This document shows positions 1 to 5,203 of a stretch of 6,518 bases of DNA, piece by piece. The DNA is taken from positions 1 through 6,518 of the forward strand of contig DASXSU010000019.1 in assembly GCA_036505795.1 (NCBI GenBank). The letters run 5' to 3'. Position 1 is the stretch's first letter. Each line of letters starts with the position of its first letter. This stretch comes from NS-11 sp036505795 (lineage in GTDB: Bacteria > Nitrospirota > Nitrospiria > Nitrospirales > NS-4). The notes below the pieces were generated by a model. The model saw only the letters and a program-made list of their open reading frames with translations. It was not told where the DNA came from and did not search any database. The position numbers and the translations under genes were made by a program.

Positions 1-67
1 CCCTTTCACCAGGGAAGGCAGCGGTCGGCCACAGACTGACTATTACAGCTGCGAGGACAAGCTTCAC
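1..67 (-). CDS. Possible 5' end of an exported protein (partial, runs off left edge)
   Basis: From a GTG at 67-65 the minus strand stays open to the window edge for 22 codons. It reads as a signal-peptide-like start: one early Lys, a hydrophobic run (LVLAAVIVSLW), then a small-residue stretch (PTAAF). An in-frame TGA lies two codons upstream, so the reading cannot begin earlier. The Shine-Dalgarno match is poor (GGGTGA). It is the same strand as all other genes and lies about 165 bases downstream of the hydrolase stop. No family can be named from 22 residues, and a chance open stretch is quite possible. Confidence 0.25.
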   Translation of the reverse strand, partial: MKLVLAAVIVSLWPTAAFPGER

Positions 68-232
68 AAGTCAGTCACCCGCATGGATAGCGGCCAGCTT
101 CCCGGGATAGTTCTCCCGCATAATTGAACCCTGTAAGTAATAGTGCAGGAGACCCAATCCACGGTAAAAACCCAAAGGTCATGATCTATACCCCCTCTGT
201 TAGTCGTCTACTTCTTTACCCAATGTGCAGCT

Positions 233-1318
233 TCAAAGGAGACCGGAAAAATAGCGCATTACGACCCCTTGCGTTAATCCCCATGAGTCGACTGGTTCAT
301 TGCGGTCACGTAATCCGAGATTTGTCAGTACAATGACCGTCAATTTGTCATCCGGTAAACGAGTATATTCCGTCCCCGTTATGCCTGTATGGGTAATTAC
401 CCGATGGCCAAGTATCTGATATATCCCCCAACCGAATCCATACGGATAAGAACGTCCGCTCTTGACTATTACTGGAGTCCACATGGCGGCAAGGCTAGAT
501 TCTTTCACCACCTTTCCCACGGCAAGGGCCGCGTCCCACTTCGCCAAATCTCTTACTGTCGAAAATACGCCATAATGAGAGGGAAGCTCAATTTGCCAAA
601 CGCGCCTGATGTTGGCGAGTTGGCCATTCCGGATGGTATACCCGGCGGCGCGATTCTTCACAATCGCCCATTGATCGAGTACGGAAGTGGATGTCATTCC
701 AAGTGGCTTGAAGAACCGCCCGGCCAAAAAATCCCGGTAACGTTGACCGCTGGCTTTCTCAATGATCATGCCAAGCAAAAAATAACCGACATCACTGTAC
801 TGCCATCTCTCTCCTGGCGCGAAACTCATTGGGTCTCTAGTTGCAGACTCAAACATCTCCGCAGTTGTATCATCTATCTGGTCGGGCAAAGAGGCAAAGC
901 CATCGTCCATACTGGCCAGACCAGCGGTGTGAGTTAAGAGATGACGAACCGTTATCCCGATCCATTTCCGGGGGGAGCGGGGGAGATACTTAATAATTGG
1001 ATCGTCCAGCTTGAGCTTGCCCTCTTCCACTAGCAACATGATGGCAGTCGCGGTGAATTGCTTGGTCAGGGAAGCCAGCTCAAACACCGTATCAGGGGTG
1101 ACCGGCACATCATGTTCGAGGTTGGCCAAGCCATAGCCATTCATCTTGACGATCTCGCCATTTTTGATGACCACCAAAGCCAGGCCGGGAATGCGGCGTT
1201 TCTTCATCTCGACCTGAATGTATTCGTCTACCTTATTGACTTGCGTCGAAACAGACATTGGAGCGAATATGCGCAGCAGTGGTAAAACAAGTAGAATCAG
1301 CGAAGAGCAGTACTTCAT
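233..1318 (-). CDS. Serine beta-lactamase-fold hydrolase (class C / esterase-like, Beta-lactamase family PF00144)
   Basis: This is a 361-residue protein with an N-terminal hydrophobic segment (residues 5-20) that looks like a signal peptide, so it is probably exported. The three active-site elements of the family are visible: S83-L-T-K86 (nucleophile and general base), Y174-S-D (in place of the usual Y-x-N), and H310-T-G (in place of KTG). The family includes AmpC-type beta-lactamases, D-aminopeptidases and esterases. The YSD and HTG variants fit the broad esterase/peptidase branch better than true AmpC, so antibiotic hydrolysis should not be assumed. The length is about normal for a single-domain member. 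The ATG at 1318 is preceded by AAAGGAAAATCT, a reasonable ribosome site. It is the last complete gene of the array in reading order and follows attC-like site E by about 110 bases. No attC is recognisable after its stop. Confidence 0.88.
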   Translation of the reverse strand: MKYCSSLILLVLPLLRIFAPMSVSTQVNKVDEYIQVEMKKRRIPGLALVVIKNGEIVKMNGYGLANLEHDVPVTPDTVFELASLTKQFTATAIMLLVEEGKLKLDDPIIKYLPRSPRKWIGITVRHLLTHTAGLASMDDGFASLPDQIDDTTAEMFESATRDPMSFAPGERWQYSDVGYFLLGMIIEKASGQRYRDFLAGRFFKPLGMTSTSVLDQWAIVKNRAAGYTIRNGQLANIRRVWQIELPSHYGVFSTVRDLAKWDAALAVGKVVKESSLAAMWTPVIVKSGRSYPYGFGWGIYQILGHRVITHTGITGTEYTRLPDDKLTVIVLTNLGLRDRNEPVDSWGLTQGVVMRYFSGLL

Positions 1319-1430
1319 AGATTTTCCTTTACGAAGTCAGAGATCCATTTCGGGTTAACATTGTCTAGCGCAGGGCCTCACTTCCCTCTATCTCGTCGCT
1401 CGCCACTCTCGTTTCTACTTCAGTTGGTGC

Positions 1431-1518
1431 GCCGAACGCCAGCGATACGGCGCGGCACGAAGCATTGGCAAAGGTTAAGAAACTCGCTTGCCGCGCTCGT
1501 GTCCATTCCTTGTTGAAC
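1431..1518 (-). repeat. attC-like recombination site E (degenerate)
   Basis: This imperfect palindrome begins 10 bases after the DUF4386 stop. Read on the minus strand it starts with GTTCAAC, a full match to the RYYYAAC box, and ends with GTTCGGC, one mismatch from GTTRRRY. The clearest stem pairs GCGCGGCA (1450-1457) with TGCCGCGC (1489-1496). The outer boxes pair weakly, so the site may be worn. Its central 50 bases align with site D at about 80% identity with one indel (1449-1498 against 5121-5171), including a 19-of-20 match. That shared sequence supports a common origin. Confidence 0.5.
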
Positions 1519-1528
1519 GCGATGTCAA

Positions 1529-2260
1529 TCAGAAGGCGACCGATGCGCTGGCTTGCTCCTTCCATCGTTGCTCCTCCACGCCCTTCACCATGAGCCACAG
1601 GCAAAGTGATAATTCTCCGATTAAGGCAAGCACCAGAATGACGGAGATCGTTCCTGCGTATGTGGGGGCGAGGATGAGCGTGAAGCTATTGGTCAGATAA
1701 CTCAAACCGGCAATCGCCATCAAAACGCCAAGAGTCTTGGGGAAATAACCCGACCTGAAAAGCAGATATCCATAAACCAGACATGCAAAGCCAAAAAATA
1801 CGAGGTCAATGCCAAAGCCGTAGTCATGCAACTTGAGAGAAATTTGCACGAGAGCGTGTAGCTGATGTGGCTCAAATGCTCTCAGGTAATCTGCATTACC
1901 CGAAAGGAACAATGCCGCAAAAAGACATAGCTTGCTGGCGGCCTCAATAGGGAACTCCACTATGTTGAAAAACACCGCAAGCAAAGCAAGAGTTTTGTTC
2001 ACCGGCCTGAGCAATACATATAAGATCAGCGTTAGCGCGATAGAACACACGAGCAATATCAGCTCACCGGCAATAGTGATGCGCCACAGCGACTCAGAGG
2101 CCATAATATTATTGGCTGTGGCTGTAACATCTCCTGACACCGCGAGTTTGTCTCTGACGAAAAACCCACTGCAGGAACCGATGATTATGATAATCAGATA
2201 CAACACCCCGCCGATTCGTGCGTAAACTTGCGGCGAGGTTTGAAGTTCGTGATCTTTCAT
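1529..2260 (-). CDS. DUF4386 family integral membrane protein
   Basis: This 243-residue, very hydrophobic protein has about six predicted membrane segments: residues 15-34, 60-84, 90-120 (possibly with a re-entrant part), 146-168, 175-198 and 203-225. The start ARIGGVLYLIIIIIG, the central NKTLALLAVFFNIVE and the ending LWLMVKGV match what I recall of the DUF4386 family. No biochemical role for the family is known to me. The length is normal and both ends look intact. The ATG at 2260 has a strong ribosome site (GAGAGGAGG, six bases upstream). The ATG overlaps the stop of the upstream ABM-like fragment in an ATGA arrangement, which points to former translational coupling. The gene is followed after 10 bases by attC-like site E. 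Confidence 0.85.
   Translation of the reverse strand: MKDHELQTSPQVYARIGGVLYLIIIIIGSCSGFFVRDKLAVSGDVTATANNIMASESLWRITIAGELILLVCSIALTLILYVLLRPVNKTLALLAVFFNIVEFPIEAASKLCLFAALFLSGNADYLRAFEPHQLHALVQISLKLHDYGFGIDLVFFGFACLVYGYLLFRSGYFPKTLGVLMAIAGLSYLTNSFTLILAPTYAGTISVILVLALIGELSLCLWLMVKGVEEQRWKEQASASVAF
2257..2260 (-). other. ATGA stop/start overlap between ABM-like fragment and DUF4386 gene
   Basis: The TGA of the fragment (2259-2257) and the ATG of the DUF4386 gene (2260-2258) share two bases within ATGA. Such overlaps are typical of translationally coupled operon pairs. The two genes were therefore probably a native pair before the first one was truncated. The DUF4386 gene also has its own strong GGAGG site, so it can be translated without coupling. 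Confidence 0.6.
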
Positions 2261-2471
2261 GTCGATCCTCCTCTCAGATGGAATTGGTCGGCCATCGTCA
2301 CTTCGGGCGCTGCCGTGACGCCAGCTCTCTGGTTTGCTTCACGGGACTCGGCCGACTGGAAGAACTGGCGCGCCCTTGCCGCGTCCTCGCATTCAGCAAG
2401 GACGATGAGATCGTTGGGTTTGTCGGAGCTTCCGAAGACCCTAAAGCGGGGCTCCGTGGCGAGTTCAGTCC
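2257..2471 (-). pseudogene. 5'-truncated ABM/cyclase-like (dimeric alpha-beta barrel) gene fragment
   Basis: Between the DUF1801 stop and the DUF4386 start the minus strand encodes about 71 residues with clear protein character: FRVFGSSDKPNDLIVLAE, then DAARARQFFQSAESRE, then QRAGVTAAPEV. From memory this matches the C-terminal two thirds of small (about 95-100 residue) proteins of the antibiotic-biosynthesis-monooxygenase/cyclase type, which usually begin with M-x-x-(L/V)-V-R-H-K-V. That N-terminal strand is missing. In this frame the reading continues upstream into DUF1801 coding sequence, where it makes no sense. No ATG or GTG lies at the right place, although a CTG start is not excluded. 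The stop TGA (2257-2259) overlaps the DUF4386 ATG. I infer a gene that lost its 5' end when the DUF1801 sequence was joined to it. Confidence 0.6.
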
Positions 2472-2999
2472 TCAGCTCACCGCTTTCTTCACGAGCGCGC
2501 CGATCTTTGCCTCTTCGGCGGCGGTCAACTCCTTCAGCGCGAAGGCGACCGGCCACAGGGCGCCTTCGTCGAGGTTCGCCGCGTCGCTGAAGCCTAACGT
2601 CGAATACCTCGTTTTGAACTTCTGCGCGTTTTGGAAAAAGCAGACGACCTTGCCGTCCTTGGCATACGCGGGCATCCCGTACCAGAGTCTCGGCGAGAGG
2701 GCCGGCGCGCTGGCCTTAATGACCGCATGGAGCCGCTTCCCCATGGCGCGATCCGGTTCCGGCATCGCGGCGATCTTGGCGAGCACGACGCTTTCCCCGT
2801 CCGCCTTGTCCGCGCTCGGGCCGCGGCGCGCCGCCGCCTTCAGCTCTTGGGCGCGCTCCCTCATCGCCGCTCGCTCGTCGTCCGTGAATCCCTTGAATGT
2901 CTTGCCGGTCGCGGTGGTGCTCTTGCCGGACCTCTGCATGCCCTTCTTGGTGGTGCTCTTGGCGGACTTCTGCGTGCCCTTCTTTGCAGGCTGGCTCAT
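2472..2999 (-). CDS. DUF1801 (YdhG-like) domain protein with basic repeat N-terminus
   Basis: This is a 175-residue protein. Residues 1-35 form a Lys/Ser/Thr/Gln-rich basic tail built from two 12-residue repeats of the pattern K-K-G-x-Q-x-S-x-K-S-T-T. Residues 40-70 are charged and helical. Residues 75-170 match the DUF1801/YdhG-like fold, including LSPRLWYGMPAYAKDGKVVC (101-120) and the FKTRYSTLGFSD region. The family is small, cytosolic and poorly understood. Members are sometimes described as iron-chaperone-like, and I would not assign that role here. The tail may bind nucleic acid, by inference from its charge alone. The ATG at 2999 has a strong GAGGAGG site with ideal spacing. attC-like site A lies 78 bases upstream. 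No attC follows the stop: an unrelated gene fragment begins at once. Confidence 0.82.
   Translation of the reverse strand: MSQPAKKGTQKSAKSTTKKGMQRSGKSTTATGKTFKGFTDDERAAMRERAQELKAAARRGPSADKADGESVVLAKIAAMPEPDRAMGKRLHAVIKASAPALSPRLWYGMPAYAKDGKVVCFFQNAQKFKTRYSTLGFSDAANLDEGALWPVAFALKELTAAEEAKIGALVKKAVS
2913..2984 (-). repeat. Two-copy 36-base in-frame tandem repeat in the DUF1801 gene
   Basis: Bases 2913-2948 and 2949-2984 are adjacent copies that match at 33 of 36 positions. The unit is a multiple of three, so it duplicates 12 residues of the basic N-terminal tail without disturbing the frame. This is a recent-looking slippage or unequal-exchange event, and copy number may vary between relatives. 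Confidence 0.85.
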
Positions 3000-3045
3000 A
3001 GAAACCTCCTCATACTGGCTTGGGTTGGAAATCTCGCCTCAGTCC

Positions 3046-3066
3046 GAATGCGGACCCGCGGCATTC
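3046..3066. other. Inverted repeat in the leader of the DUF1801 gene
   Basis: GAATGC (3046-3051) and GCATTC (3061-3066) form a perfect six-base stem around a nine-base GC-rich loop, between attC-like site A and the DUF1801 start. There is no T-run, so it is not a convincing terminator. It could be a leader hairpin, an operator half-site pair or chance. An overlapping alternative hairpin, TCCG-AATG-CGGA, is also possible. Confidence 0.35.
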
Positions 3067-3077
3067 TAACATGTGCC

Positions 3078-3149
3078 GCCTAACGCTAGGCATCACCCGC
3101 GCCCCTGCGCAACGTACATGAGAGACTTCGTGTGGGGACGTTGTTCGGC
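3078..3149 (-). repeat. attC-like recombination site A
   Basis: On the minus strand this 72-base element starts with GCCGAAC (one mismatch to RYYYAAC) and ends with the perfect core GTTAGGC. It begins 24 bases after the nucleotidyltransferase stop, where a cassette attC is expected. The outer stem pairs CCGCC (3076-3080) with GGCGG (3147-3151), and AACG (3082-3085) with CGTT (3139-3142). A CCCC/GGGG pairing is possible further in. The same two boxes recur at site C, which argues against chance. Confidence 0.68.
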
Positions 3150-3173
3150 GGACTCTCATCGCTAACGATCGCG

Positions 3174-3689
3174 TCAGAAGTCATTGCGCCGCAGCCGCGG
3201 CGGTAGTTCAACGCCGAAGCGTTCCTGGAGCAATTCCATATCTCGGAAGTCTTTCTCTGTCGGCGCATACCCGTGAGCGTGGCAGAGCACTTGGACTTCC
3301 GGTGAAAGGCAACGGACACTGACACCTTGAACGACGCCCCGCCCACTAAATCCTGAAGCCGGAAAGATCCAGTCTGATCCGTTTGCCATACGGTACACGC
3401 CGTTACCCTCTCGGTCAAAGACGATGGCATGAACATCGACCTCGAGTCCAGAGCGATCTGCTAGAACGAAGTTGGATTCCGTGCCGCCAGTCCGAATCTC
3501 AAAGCCCCTGTCAGCCAGAGTCTCGCGCAATTTGGGAAGGTCTGCCACACGCACTATGATATCGACGTCGTTGTGTGGTCGTGTCTGAGCGCCAAGAAGA
3601 GCATCTACAGCCCAACCGCCATCGAGCCACACCTCAATTTCAGCACGCTGGAATAGGCGAAGAAGATCCACCAAGGCTTCAGAAGTCAT
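3174..3689 (-). CDS. LnuA-like nucleotidyltransferase (lincosamide / aminoglycoside type)
   Basis: This 171-residue cytosolic protein has the nucleotidyltransferase signature: GGWAVDALLG (24-33) followed by TRPHNDVDI (36-44), with D41 and D43 as metal-binding aspartates and D85 in LEVDVHAI as the likely third carboxylate. The C-terminal half (FSGRG at 114-118, SPEVQVLCHAHGY at 129-141, TEKDFRDMELL at 144-154) follows the layout I remember for Lnu(A)-type lincosamide nucleotidyltransferases, which add AMP to lincomycin or clindamycin. ANT(2'')-type enzymes share the first motif. Length (about 160-170) and motif order fit the Lnu(A) type. The sequence is divergent, so the substrate is unproven. 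The ATG at 3689 has only a weak upstream ribosome site (AGGCAAG). It follows a group II intron 3' remnant and is followed by attC-like site A. Confidence 0.75.
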   Translation of the reverse strand: MTSEALVDLLRLFQRAEIEVWLDGGWAVDALLGAQTRPHNDVDIIVRVADLPKLRETLADRGFEIRTGGTESNFVLADRSGLEVDVHAIVFDREGNGVYRMANGSDWIFPASGFSGRGVVQGVSVRCLSPEVQVLCHAHGYAPTEKDFRDMELLQERFGVELPPRLRRNDF

Positions 3690-3715
3690 TTTCAGTCTTG
3701 CCTGTTTCTTTTCCG

Positions 3716-3790
3716 GTCGGGTAACCGGGCGGGATCACTCCGATCCGGGCCCCTAAGAACCGGACGTGAGAGTTTCCCCTCATCCGGCTC
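3716..3790 (-). mobile_element. Group II intron 3'-end remnant (domains V and VI)
   Basis: Bases 3790-3757 on the minus strand form a 34-base hairpin with every hallmark of group II intron domain V. It opens with GAGCCGGA, carrying the catalytic AGC triad; it has a GAAA tetraloop, a two-base CG bulge in the 3' strand, and closes with TCCGGTTC. After TTA a GC-rich hairpin follows (3753-3716; inner stem GGATC/GATCC, then CGCCCGGTTACCCGAC) that fits domain VI, with an unpaired A near the 3' end. Nothing resembling domains I-IV or a reverse transcriptase lies upstream, because the VOC gene occupies that place and its TGA overlaps the first two bases of domain V. The remnant sits where the VOC cassette's attC would be expected. 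Only the intron 3' end survives, so it cannot self-splice. Confidence 0.75.
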
Positions 3791-4229
3791 AAGCCTCATT
3801 TAACGCCTCAGTGACGAGACGCGGTTTCACCACCTCTAACTCGAGCGAAGAGAACGCACTAATCGTGACGTAGTATCCGTCCAGATCCCGGAGCGAGAAC
3901 TCCTGTGTTCGAGTATTCGGGTTCGCGTGCGGCTCCTCTTCGAGCCGGGCGACGAGGGCGCGTGCCCTTTTCAGGGCCATATCGAAATCGTCGACGCGAA
4001 AGAGCAAGAGGAGCCCGTTGCCAGGTGTCGCCTCGTCCCGGCTCATCAACGACGGATGCTCGTGCGCGCCCCACTGGTGGAGGCAGAGCAGGACAGTTCC
4101 ATCCGAATCGAGGATCTGACCAAAGTCCGCATGGGCCGGTTGTGTCTCGGGTTGGCCGAACAGAGACTGGTACCATTTGAAGCTAGCCGGCACATCGCTT
4201 ACGCCGATGATCGTCCACGTGCGTTTCAT
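3789..4229 (-). CDS. VOC family protein (glyoxalase / bleomycin-resistance fold)
   Basis: This is a 146-residue VOC-fold protein with paired beta-alpha-beta-beta-beta modules. Module 1 contains IIGVSDVPASFKWYQSLFG (7-25) and the strand GTVLLCLHQWG. Module 2 contains GLLLLFRVDDFDMALKRAR (72-90) and the closing FSLRDLDGYYVTI (111-123). Members include glyoxalases, dioxygenases and drug-binding resistance proteins, and this one cannot be narrowed further. The family normally ends near YYVTISA. The extra tail here (residues 128-146) has no counterpart I recognise, and its stop codon overlaps group II domain V, so the 3' end may have been altered. The ATG at 4229 has GGGAG seven bases upstream and lies only 16 bases from the attC B core, the tight spacing usual for cassettes. 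Confidence 0.82.
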   Translation of the reverse strand: MKRTWTIIGVSDVPASFKWYQSLFGQPETQPAHADFGQILDSDGTVLLCLHQWGAHEHPSLMSRDEATPGNGLLLLFRVDDFDMALKRARALVARLEEEPHANPNTRTQEFSLRDLDGYYVTISAFSSLELEVVKPRLVTEALNEA

Positions 4230-4245
4230 GACATTTCTCCCGTCG

Positions 4246-4305
4246 GCCTAACGTTCCGTATCAGCCGCGAGCGTCAGCGAGTCGGCTGCATGCGGTTGGT
4301 TAGAC
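4246..4305 (-). repeat. attC-like recombination site B (best box match)
   Basis: This is a 60-base element with both boxes perfect on the minus strand: GTCTAAC (RYYYAAC) at 4305-4299 and GTTAGGC (GTTRRRY) at 4252-4246. Inside, CCG (4256-4258) pairs with CGG (4293-4295) and CAGCCG (4262-4267) with CGGCTG (4283-4288). The intervening TAT/CATGC segments differ by an extra base, giving the unpaired-base asymmetry expected of attC. The loop is 15 bases. It lies 88 bases after the MOSC stop and 16 before the next gene's start. Confidence 0.78.
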
Positions 4306-4393
4306 GACCAGCCTCCTTCAGTTCGTCGCACCGACACTATCGCTTCCACCCCAAGCAACCTTAACAAATGAGGAAACTCCGATGTCGCTGCCA

Positions 4394-5077
4394 CTAGCAA
4401 CATCCGGGTTCGGCCACACCCGTGGGGCGGCCTTTGGCCTTTTGAAGCAAATCATCCGCCCACCTTCTCCAGCTCTCGGACATCCGGGGAACCGCAAGCA
4501 ACCGCTCGGCCTCATCGCGATCACGGGTGTAGACGCGAAATACATCTCGGATGGTGAGATCATGATCGGGTCTCTCGACTACCCGGATCTCATCTCCGGC
4601 GCCCACATCGCCCTCGACGACTATTCGCAAGTAAGCCCCAGGTCGCAACGCCCCGGTGAAGCGGCGCGGAAACATCTTATCGTTCATCCGAACTCCCAGC
4701 CGCCAGCAAGGTATCCGCGGCTCGGAAACCTCAAGAACGGTGGTCCCGATCTCCCAACGCTCTCCGATGAGCGCATTGTTCACCTCGATCCCTTCGGTAG
4801 TGAGGTTTTCGCCAAACTCACCGTATGCAAGCGATCGACCGATCTCCTGTTCCCACCACCGTACGTCTTCGACGGCGTAGGCGTAGACCGCTTTATCGGG
4901 TCCCCCGTGTGCCTTGCGATCCGCCTGGTCGTCTCCGGCAAGGTTTACACCTCGGGCTGCGATCCGACCGACGGCAGGCGATTTCCAGATAGCACTCTTG
5001 GCAGGGTGGCCGCTGTATTCGAACTCGCGCACGGTACCGACGTTGACTGAGAGAACTTTTGCTGCGGCAGTCGCCAT
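4394..5077 (-). CDS. MOSC domain protein, YiiM type
   Basis: This is a 227-residue cytosolic protein. The MOSC domain (about residues 30-167) shows AHGGPDKAVYAY (56-67), YGEFGENLTTEG (85-96) and SEPRIPCWRLG (118-128), with C124 as the conserved cysteine thought to bind or transfer sulfur from molybdenum cofactor. Residues about 173-212 (LTIRDVFRVYTRDRDEAERL and onward) match the C-terminal three-helix domain that marks the YiiM branch. YiiM proteins are linked to molybdenum-dependent reduction of N-hydroxylated compounds; that role here is inferred from family. I chose the ATG at 5077 because AAGGAGGG lies six bases upstream; an in-frame ATG 20 codons earlier would start inside attC-like site D. 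The protein ends in a short Cys-Cys tail. attC D lies upstream and attC B downstream, making a clean single-gene cassette. Confidence 0.9.
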   Translation of the reverse strand: MATAAAKVLSVNVGTVREFEYSGHPAKSAIWKSPAVGRIAARGVNLAGDDQADRKAHGGPDKAVYAYAVEDVRWWEQEIGRSLAYGEFGENLTTEGIEVNNALIGERWEIGTTVLEVSEPRIPCWRLGVRMNDKMFPRRFTGALRPGAYLRIVVEGDVGAGDEIRVVERPDHDLTIRDVFRVYTRDRDEAERLLAVPRMSESWRRWADDLLQKAKGRPTGVAEPGCC

Positions 5078-5083
5078 TAGCTT

Positions 5084-5091
5084 CCCTCCTT
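5084..5091 (-). promoter_or_regulatory. Ribosome binding site that sets the MOSC start
   Basis: AAGGAGGG on the minus strand sits six bases before ATG 5077. This selects that start over the in-frame upstream ATG at 5137, whose extra 20 residues would be translated through the attC stem. Confidence 0.75.
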
Positions 5092-5105
5092 CCAGGTGCG
5101 TCTTA

Positions 5106-5124
5106 CGCCCGGCGCAACCGGGCG
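5106..5124. other. GC-rich hairpin overlapping attC D
   Basis: CGCCCGG (5106-5112) and CCGGGCG (5118-5124) form a perfect seven-base stem with a five-base loop. No T-run follows on either strand, so it is not a standard terminator. It competes with the outer arm of attC-like site D for the same bases and could influence whether the recombination fold forms. Confidence 0.45.
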
Positions 5125-5182
5125 CGGGACGTAACACTGATGGAATGTTCAGAAACTGGCTTGCCGCGCTCCGGTTGACGCC
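5111..5182 (-). repeat. attC-like recombination site D
   Basis: This 72-base element begins 21 bases after the stop of the exported hypothetical gene. Its arms pair over 17 bases: GGCG, CAACCGG and GCGCGG (5111-5127) with CCGCGC, CCGGTTG and CGCC (5164-5182). The only departures are two single unpaired bases, T5170 and A5178, both on the same arm. Extrahelical bases of this kind give attC its strand choice. The minus-strand core is GTTGCGC, one mismatch to GTTRRRY, and the partner box CGTCAAC is also one off. The central part is about 80% identical to site E. Confidence 0.68.
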
Positions 5183-5203
5183 ATTGCTAGGCGCGGCATC
5201 TGG

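Noticed and set aside
123..205. A possible sixth attC after the beta-lactamase-fold gene (boxes GACTAAC and GTTCAAT on the minus strand)
   Set aside because: Each box has a mismatch and no stem of useful length forms between them. The spacing alone is not enough.
389..937. A 182-residue plus-strand reading opposite the beta-lactamase-fold gene
   Set aside because: It lies antisense to a gene with all three catalytic motifs intact and shows no domain or signal of its own.
1365..1604. A 79-residue minus-strand reading overlapping the end of the DUF4386 gene
   Set aside because: It runs through the attC-like site E palindrome and overlaps the DUF4386 coding end in another frame. Its residues are just the translation of a repeat, and no ribosome site suits its start.
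2218..3083. Long plus-strand readings opposite DUF1801 (2218-3069 and 2631-3083)
   Set aside because: They are antisense shadows produced by the GC-rich codon pattern of the DUF1801 gene. They resemble no family and lack ribosome sites.
3086..3436. A 116-residue minus-strand reading that overlaps the nucleotidyltransferase gene and attC A
   Set aside because: It is a frame shadow of the nucleotidyltransferase that then runs through the attC-like site, with no family resemblance.
4382..5050. A 222-residue plus-strand reading opposite the MOSC gene
   Set aside because: The minus-strand frame has clear MOSC and C-terminal three-helix motifs. The plus reading is its mirror and has no recognisable content.
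5106..5124. The GC-rich hairpin as an intrinsic terminator
   Set aside because: There is no T-run on either strand, and it lies upstream of, not after, the MOSC gene.
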